A DNA stretch of 64,000 bases from Scylla paramamosain. Lineage: Eukaryota > Arthropoda > Malacostraca > Decapoda > Portunidae. This document shows positions 57,078-64,000 of this stretch, one piece after another. Under the pieces are notes generated by a model. That model was not told the DNA's origin. It was given only the letters and a program-made list of their open reading frames with translations, and did no database searches. The first letter of the stretch is position 1, and the number at the start of each line of letters is the position of its first letter. Both the position numbers and the translations under genes were made by a program. The stretch covers positions 10,208,501 to 10,272,500 of the forward strand of contig NC_087163.1 of NCBI RefSeq assembly GCF_035594125.1, written 5' to 3'.

Positions 57078-59800
57078 TTAGGTGCCACCCATTTTGTGCA
57101 CGGCTGCATTGCATTTAGGACCGAATGTCGCGAAGTGATGTTGGACATGGATGTTACTGAAGTTAATGTACTTGAGGATGTGAGAAGTTAATGTGCAGAG
57201 GATGTGAAATTTACGGATATCATGTCACAAAGAATGTATCAGAGAGACAATGGGCATTACGAAGCATCTTTACCATTAAAACATGAGGTACCATTGCCTT
57301 TAAATAAATCCATGGCACAAAAACGCTTGATGAGTTTAAAATCTAAATTCCAAAGAGATCCAGTGTACCACCAAAAAGTATTCAGAAGTAATGAAAGATA
57401 TGATCGTTAATGGGTATGCTGAAACTGTTCCACTAAATGAATTATCACCAGTTGGACGAACTTGGTACATTCCACACTATAGTGTACAACAACCAGACAA
57501 GTTGAGAGCAGTTTTTGATTGCAGTGTGCAGTTTCAAGGAGAAAGTCTGAATGACAGGTTGTTGCAGGGTCCTACTCTTATAAATTTGTTGTTGGGAATC
57601 CTATTCAAATTTCGACTTGAACCTATTGCTCTCACTTCTGACATTCATAAAATGTATTATCAATTCATTGTTTCACCTGGTGATAAGGATTTATTGAGAT
57701 ACTTATGGTGGGAACAAGGTCACTTTAATTCTGAATCTGTTGATTACAGAATGCATGTCCATTTATTTGGAGCTACTTCTTCTCTAGGAGTTGCTACCTA
57801 TGCACTAAGAAAAATTGCTAAGGATCACGGCTCAAAGCATGCTGAGGAGGCATCACTGTTTATTAACCGAGATTTCTATGTGGACGATGATGTCACTTCT
57901 GTATCTACTGTGAGTTCAGCTTGAAATTTGATCACCGAAACCCAGAAGCTTCTTGATGAAAGTGGTTGCAAGTGCCACAAAGTAATGGCAAATTCGAAAG
58001 AAGTATTGAATTATGTAAACCTAGAAGACCGAACATTAAAGCAAGGGTCCACGAGACTCTGGGCATTTTGTGGAATGTGGAAACTGATCAACTTCATTTC
58101 CCCCTAAACTTTTGTAAAGGCAGGCCAACATGCAGAGGTTTACTTTCTACGATCGCCAAGATTTATGACCCCCTTTGATTCATATCTCTACCTGTTCATC
58201 AAGCAAAGTTATTATTACATCAAATGTGTAATCACAAAACAGGGTGGGATGACTTGTTTACTGGGGAAATGCTGAAGAAGTATGAAAAGTGGTGTAGTGT
58301 ATATGACGAGATTGGGGAAGTTATCGTGCCTCGTTGGGTTCGATCAAGCAAAACTATGTTAGATCTTGAAATGCATCATTTTGCCGATGCTAGCACCACA
58401 GGATATGCAGCTTGTTCTTACCTTAGATTTTTTTTTTATGAAAATAGGTAGGTGCACGTTACTTTCATGGTTGGTAAGTGTAGAGTTTGTCCACTTAAAC
58501 CAGTTCTGAGTATTCCTCGTCTTGAATTGGTAGCAGCAGTTTTGAGTGTGAACCTTGCAGCTAAACTGCGAAAGGAAATGCTACTGCAGTACACAGATTT
58601 TTTTTTGGACTGACAGCAATGTTGTGCTTGGATGCATCCACAGTGTCTCCACTAGGTTCAAGGTATTTGTTGTCAATAGGAAACAAAGGATTTATGATGA
58701 GTCCTCTCCTAAACAATGGTTTCATGTCAACAGTGCTGAAAATCCTGCTGATGTTGGATCACGTGCAGTTTTCTCGGAACGTTGGTTAAAGGGACCTGGA
58801 TTTCTTAGAAACCCTGACTTAACCATTAATCAATTTACACCAACAGTATCACCTGATGACATCGAAGTGAAGTTTTTGAGTAGCTAAGGTGACAGTCAAG
58901 CCAAGAGACAATCCATGTGCATACCTTTCGAAATTGTGGGCCTGGTTGCTGAGATTCATCAACATCTACAGAGGTCATAAGGAGAGAAGGAAGTTTAAAG
59001 GTTGAAGAATTAGAATTGGCCAAAACCATTGTTATACGGATGGTTCAAAGATCATGTTTTTCAATGGAATTCAAAAGGCTGTCAGATCAAAAGTCAGTCT
59101 CCCGTGGGAGTTCACTATTTAAGTTGAAAGTATTTCTGGATGAAAACGGTTTGATCCGTGTTGGTGGTAGAATTCACAACGCTGCTCTTTCTGATGAAGT
59201 AAAGCATCCTTTGATCTTGCCCTCAGATCACAAACTCTCCTGGCTGATCATACAGCATTTCCATAAAAAATCCCACCATCAAGGTAGGGGCATTACCTGT
59301 TCTGAAGTTCGCAGTAACGGATTTTGGATTTTGTCCTTGCAAAAAATGGTTTAAAAAATTGCTTCGGACATGTGTAACTTGTTCTCGTCTGCGTGGCAAA
59401 CCGGTGGAGCAAAAAATGTCTGATCTATTCCCATGTTGTCCATTCTGGTTCACAGGATGTGATTTATTTGGTCCTTATGTTGTTAAGTCAGGCCGCCAGA
59501 ACTGCAAAAGATATGGGGTGATGTTCACATGCTTAGTAAGCAGGGCCGTGCACATTGAAGTTGTTCATTCTCTCACCACAGACAGTTTCCTCAATGCATT
59601 CAGGAGGTCTGTTGCCCTTCGTGGTTCTGTGAGACAAATAAGATGTGACCAAGGCACAAATCTTGTTGGTGCAAAGAGTGAGTTATTGAAATTGGAATGT
59701 GATATGATTTTCAAACCACCCGCAGGCAGCCACAGAGGTGGGGTATGGGGGAGGATGATTGATGCAGCAAGACGCATTATTTTATGTGAACACGGGTCAC
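57078..59800 (+). pseudogene. BEL/Pao pol: RT, RNase H and integrase, frameshifted
   Basis: RT at 57204-57920: LRAVFDCSVQFQGESLNDRL, LLGILFKFRLEPIALTSDIH and catalytic YVDD at 57877-57888. A TGA follows at 57922. RNase H: HHFADASTTGYAACSYL (58370) and WTDSNVVLGCIHS (58605) with NPADVGSR (58740); a poly(T) frame error lies near 58430. Integrase: zinc-binding HFHKKSHHQG and CVTCSRLRG are split by a frame error near 59355. Core blocks GCDLFGP and IRCDQGTNLVGA are present, but the third catalytic acid is lost: GGVWGRMI has Gly (59749-59751) where the family has Glu. The C-terminal part is deleted into the 3' LTR. Confidence 0.87.
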
Positions 59801-59811
59801 ATGGGAATTTG

Positions 59812-60021
59812 TATATTTTTACTTACGTGTATTGCTTAATATTATATGTGTAAAGTGCCAGCCAAATTTTTTTTATTATCAAATGTGTTGCACCTACAAC
59901 TACTTGTTTACTTGTTTGATGAATTCAGTATTGTAATTCAAACTTGCAGTTCACGCTACTCAATAAAGAAGAAAGTGAGAGCAGTCGGGCTATATTGTCA
60001 TTCTGGGCAGGGACAACAACA
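59812..60021 (+). mobile_element. BEL/Pao 3' LTR, truncated to its last 210 bp
   Basis: Aligns with 54772-54991 (GCATTGCTTAAT, GTTGCACCTACAACTAC, GAAGAAAGTGAGRGCAGTCG). It joins the integrase gene directly at a GAATTTGT shared sequence, so one deletion removed the integrase end and about 620 bp of LTR. Confidence 0.88.
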
Positions 60022-60026
60022 AGGAT

Positions 60027-61400
60027 ATTTGAGTTGGAGAAGACTCAAATAGAAGTTAATTCATCTCGTGGCTTGAGGAGAGAAGTTAAGGAAGACATTG
60101 TGGAAAGCCAGATGTTGAGGAGTTTTAAATTAATACTTGAGTTCGATGAAAAGAAGGTGACAGAGTGGTTTAGATTTGAGAAGAATGCCTCAGAATTTGA
60201 TTGGCCTCAGGAAAAATGGATTGGCCTGGTGGCCATTATGTTGAAGGGTAAGGTTTTTAAAGTTTATGATAGGATGTCAGTAGAGGATTTTGAGGATTAC
60301 GAGGAGTTTAAGACTGACATCCAGAGATCTTATGGGGGTGCGGCCGGAGGCGTACAGGCTGCAGTTCTGTGGAGGTAAGAAAATGCTTAATGATTTTTAT
60401 CTAGATTGTGCTCGGTATCTCGATGAGACGTTCAAGAAGTAGATTGCTAGCGAGCAGGCCACCCCCCACCGTGAGTTAAAAGACCTCATGGAAATGGAGC
60501 AGTTTATTAACGTGGCTGATAAGTAGTTGATACTGCTGCTCTGAGAGAAAAGGTTTAAAACCTTAAAGGAGGCAGTGACGGGGAGATGACAACGTATTGG
60601 TGCACCGGCCTGTGCCATGTTGGATTGATGCTACGTCATGCTGGCCCAGTGATGTGTCTGGTGGCGCGGCGGTGCCAGTTTGTCTGGGAGTCCACGCTAT
60701 AGTAGCGGCTCCAGTAATAAATTGGGACGAGTTAGACCTGTTAGTAATAAGTCTTTACGCAGCCCTCAATGGAGACAGACTGGGAGCATGCAACACCGCA
60801 CTCCCAGGTATAGCATGTAGCCCATGTGTTGTTATTATAGAAATACGGGACACTTCAAAGATAATTGTCCCAAATCAATAACAGCCACTGCTTCCAAGAC
60901 GCCCCAGAAGCTGGTGGCCTTGATTGTGTCCCTGGACCGGCAAAGTGATGGAAATTCCGGGCTGTGTTTAGTCGCGACGGTGGAAATGCCGTCGTGGTCG
61001 CTCCTCATCTGTTAATACCTCACCGTCCCCTGTGAGGTCTGAGTTGGACATGTGCCATCCATTTTTATCCAAGGACACTATTAAAATTGATGTGGTTATG
61101 TACTCCGGTACATAACCACAGCAGTCGCGGTGCAGGAATGTGATAGAGAGGCGAGTTGCCTCCAGTCAGCCTGTGTGGTGCCGGGAAATTGACGGAATTA
61201 GCGCCACGGAAAGCTTCGCTATGTCCGCTAGTGACTGCGGAGGCGCGGGTGGCACTAGCGGAGGCCCTGCCAGTGTCGGGGGTCGATTTCCTTCTGAGGC
61301 AGGTGGAAGAGTGTGGGAGCATTTCCCATCCACGGACGCCGACCCGGGTGCGGAGACTACTGAGAGTGCTGACTCAGTTGTTTCTGTTGTTACTCGCCCT
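60027..61400 (+). pseudogene. Family G provirus 2: rest of gag, zinc knuckle and protease remnant
   Basis: Gag resumes at FELEKTQIEVNSS, then KLILEFDEKKVTEWFRFEK, ASEFDWPQEKWIGLVAIML and YDRMSVEDFEDYEEFKTDI (60027-60378). Stops follow near 60378 and 60420. A CCHC knuckle is at about 60829-60872 (CCYYRNTGHFKDNC); its second Cys reads Tyr. A C-terminal retropepsin-like strand EALPVSGVDFLL is at about 61255-61290. RT, RNase H and integrase are missing. Packaging function is expected for the family; none is possible here. Confidence 0.72.
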
Positions 61401-61764
61401 AAGGCGAGGTGAGCACCCCAGCGTTGTGTGCCTGTTGCATCTGTGACTCCAATGGTCGACTGCAATAAGGCAGGGCCACCACAACAGGAGGGCAGTGTTT
61501 GTATTGATGTCGCAGTTGGGGCAGAGTGCCCTGAGGCCTGTCCCACTGTTAAGGGTTTGGACGAGTCAGAGTTAGACTCGTGCAAGAAGCACCTGACTTT
61601 GGTGAAAGTGTTGCTCAGGGTGAGGCTGGAGAGTCGGATCTGGGTTGTTTGTCTGATGGTTTGCCTCACCCTGTGGAGCCTCTTGGAAGTGGCACTCAGG
61701 CGGAGTTGTCACCTGATGTTGAGACTGGGCGCCGGTACTCAGTCCAGGCCTCAGCTAGTTGTGT
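61400..61764 (+). other. Acidic, Glu/Ser-rich coding remnant between protease and 3' LTR of provirus 2
   Basis: Frames here show GSGTQAELSPDVETGRRYS-like and acidic sequence, but no motif that I recognise. It could be the post-protease linker of pol before the deletion point. Confidence 0.35.
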
Positions 61765-61887
61765 CTGGAGTGTCCAAAATGAACCTTGTAAACCATATTA
61801 AGCTCTGCACCCAGTTATGTAGAACGTGCCTAGGGAGAAGCTAGTCCAGGTGTGACAGCTTTGTGACAGAGCTGGAAATGTGGCCAT
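61765..61887 (+). mobile_element. Family G LTR: last 120 bp of the provirus 2 3' LTR
   Basis: ACCTTGTAAACCATATTAAG through GAAATGTGGCCATAGCAA aligns with 47553-47663 and 48905-49029. The rest of the LTR and most of pol are deleted. Confidence 0.78.
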
Positions 61888-61888
61888 A

Positions 61889-63107
<1,219 letters not shown>

Positions 63108-63375
63108 GCTGTAACTATCTTGCAGATATTCCCTCATACTTATCACATCGCTATGAAGCTCTGCGCTATCCTGAATCCATACATACCAATCACCTACAGC
63201 CTGAATTCAGCCACGGACCTCCTGGACATCCTAAAAATCAACAAAAGAAGAGAAACCACTGCATCACTAGACTTTGAGTCCCTCTTCACAAACGTCCCAG
63301 TTCAACAAACCATTAGCTACATAACAGACGCCTCAGCTATCATCTCATGTCAGGCTCCCCAAACAAACAGTGGCG
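63108..63375 (+). pseudogene. Penelope-like element P2: RT N-terminal fragment
   Basis: Plus strand. LCAILNPYIPITYSLNSATD and LLDILKINKRRETTASLDF, then ESLFTNVPVQQTISYI (63260-63325). The S-L-D-x-E-S-L-F-T-N-V-P block is the hallmark of the Penelope RT. It is truncated at both ends and ends at about 63375. Confidence 0.82.
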
Positions 63376-64000
63376 CTGCATAACAACCAATCAAAAGCCA
63401 TGGCATCGTACCTGGGAGGCAGTGGGTCATATTAACAGATTCTTAGCTATAGAGGTTTGACTCATCCCAACTTTTATGATTAGAGTTGTATTTAACTTCT
63501 CAAGTCGTGCTGAGACTACGTCTTAAGGCTCCGAAAATTTAAAACAGGTCCGGCATTACCTTAACTTTCTGAATTTAGCTAAACTTAGGCTAAGCGTAGG
63601 TTAAGCAAGCAAAGATGGCCAACCGTCGAGCATGAGCCTATCAGCTCAAGAATGATCTCACCTGTAAGGATGTTCTCGATGATCCGAGTGACTGAGCTAT
63701 TTATCATATATAGACTAGACCTGCATGAGTGTTACTTGTGATGGATTTGGCGGGAGATGCCTTGGAGACTCCCACAGGACTGAGTGATGCGCTGACGCTA
63801 ATAATTAAGAAATAATTACAGTGTTATTTAACAAATAGCAAATGCAGCTCTGCAGCAATGATGACCTTGTATCTTTCTGTGTCCTGTTGTTGCCGTGTCT
63901 CATTTACCTTCATAGTAATAGATCGTCATGCAGCTTTTTTTCTGCTGCTAAATGAGTGAAGCCATTTAGGCTACATCTTTCCTCATACGAGTATACTGAC
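63376..64000. other. Unassigned DNA to the window end
   Basis: No coding frame or repeat family recognised. Confidence 0.5.

Larger units (their letters stand above)
54156..60021 (+). mobile_element. BEL/Pao LTR retrotransposon nested in G provirus 2 gag
   Basis: 5866 bp, starting TGTGACTGG and ending GACAACAACA, flanked by the 5-bp duplication AGGAT (54151-54155 and 60022-60026). The 5' LTR is 54156-54991. The 3' LTR is reduced to its last 210 bp (59812-60021). The internal order gag-protease-RT-RNase H-integrase, together with the DTQS protease and the gag type, identifies the BEL/Pao class. Many stops and frame changes make it inactive. Confidence 0.92.

Overview
This 64 kb window is eukaryotic genomic DNA with no host gene that I can recognise. 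Long perfect dinucleotide and trinucleotide arrays ((GT)n, (GA)n, (TA)n, (AAT)n), many old LINEs, a Penelope-like element, a BEL/Pao element, gypsy-type LTRs and a hAT-type MITE suggest a large invertebrate genome. A decapod crustacean is my best guess, by inference only. Almost every long reading frame is either a retroelement protein or a translated microsatellite.

Layout. 1-5.4 kb: 5' fragment of a CR1-like LINE (family A, copy A1), a nearly full LINE of family D (D1, minus), and a fragment of a third LINE type. 6.6-13.5 kb: two family A LINEs head to head (A2 minus with an intact SGNH-esterase ORF1; A3 plus with a long open endonuclease/RT frame). 13.5-26 kb: microsatellites and purine-rich DNA, a second family D copy (D2, minus, 18.8-22.0 kb), and an orphan LTR-like promoter near 24.7 kb. 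26.4-31.5 kb: jockey-type LINE B1 (minus), split by family A copy A4. 31.5-35 kb: microsatellite cluster. 35-42.95 kb: LINE B2 (plus), split by an almost intact two-ORF LINE, E (37.5-42.4 kb). 43.1-49.0 kb: gypsy-type LTRs (family G) with a gag-only provirus, a solo LTR, a mariner-like remnant and a hAT MITE with an 8-bp target duplication. 49.2-52 kb: broken Penelope-like element interrupted by a B fragment. 52-62 kb: a second gypsy-type provirus (gag-protease only) carrying a BEL/Pao element inserted in its gag with a 5-bp target duplication. 62-64 kb: another G LTR joined to a Penelope RT fragment.

The organising theme is nesting and microsatellite association. Elements sit in elements (E in B2, A4 in B1, BEL in G gag, B3 in Penelope, hAT in LTR). 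Two families end at specific microsatellites: each of the seven preserved G LTR termini abuts a (TA)n array, and each of the five readable D LINE termini abuts or lies close to a (CA)n array. Either these retroelements target simple repeats or their ends seed them. All calls rest on reading the sequence and on recalled family motifs; no database search was run.
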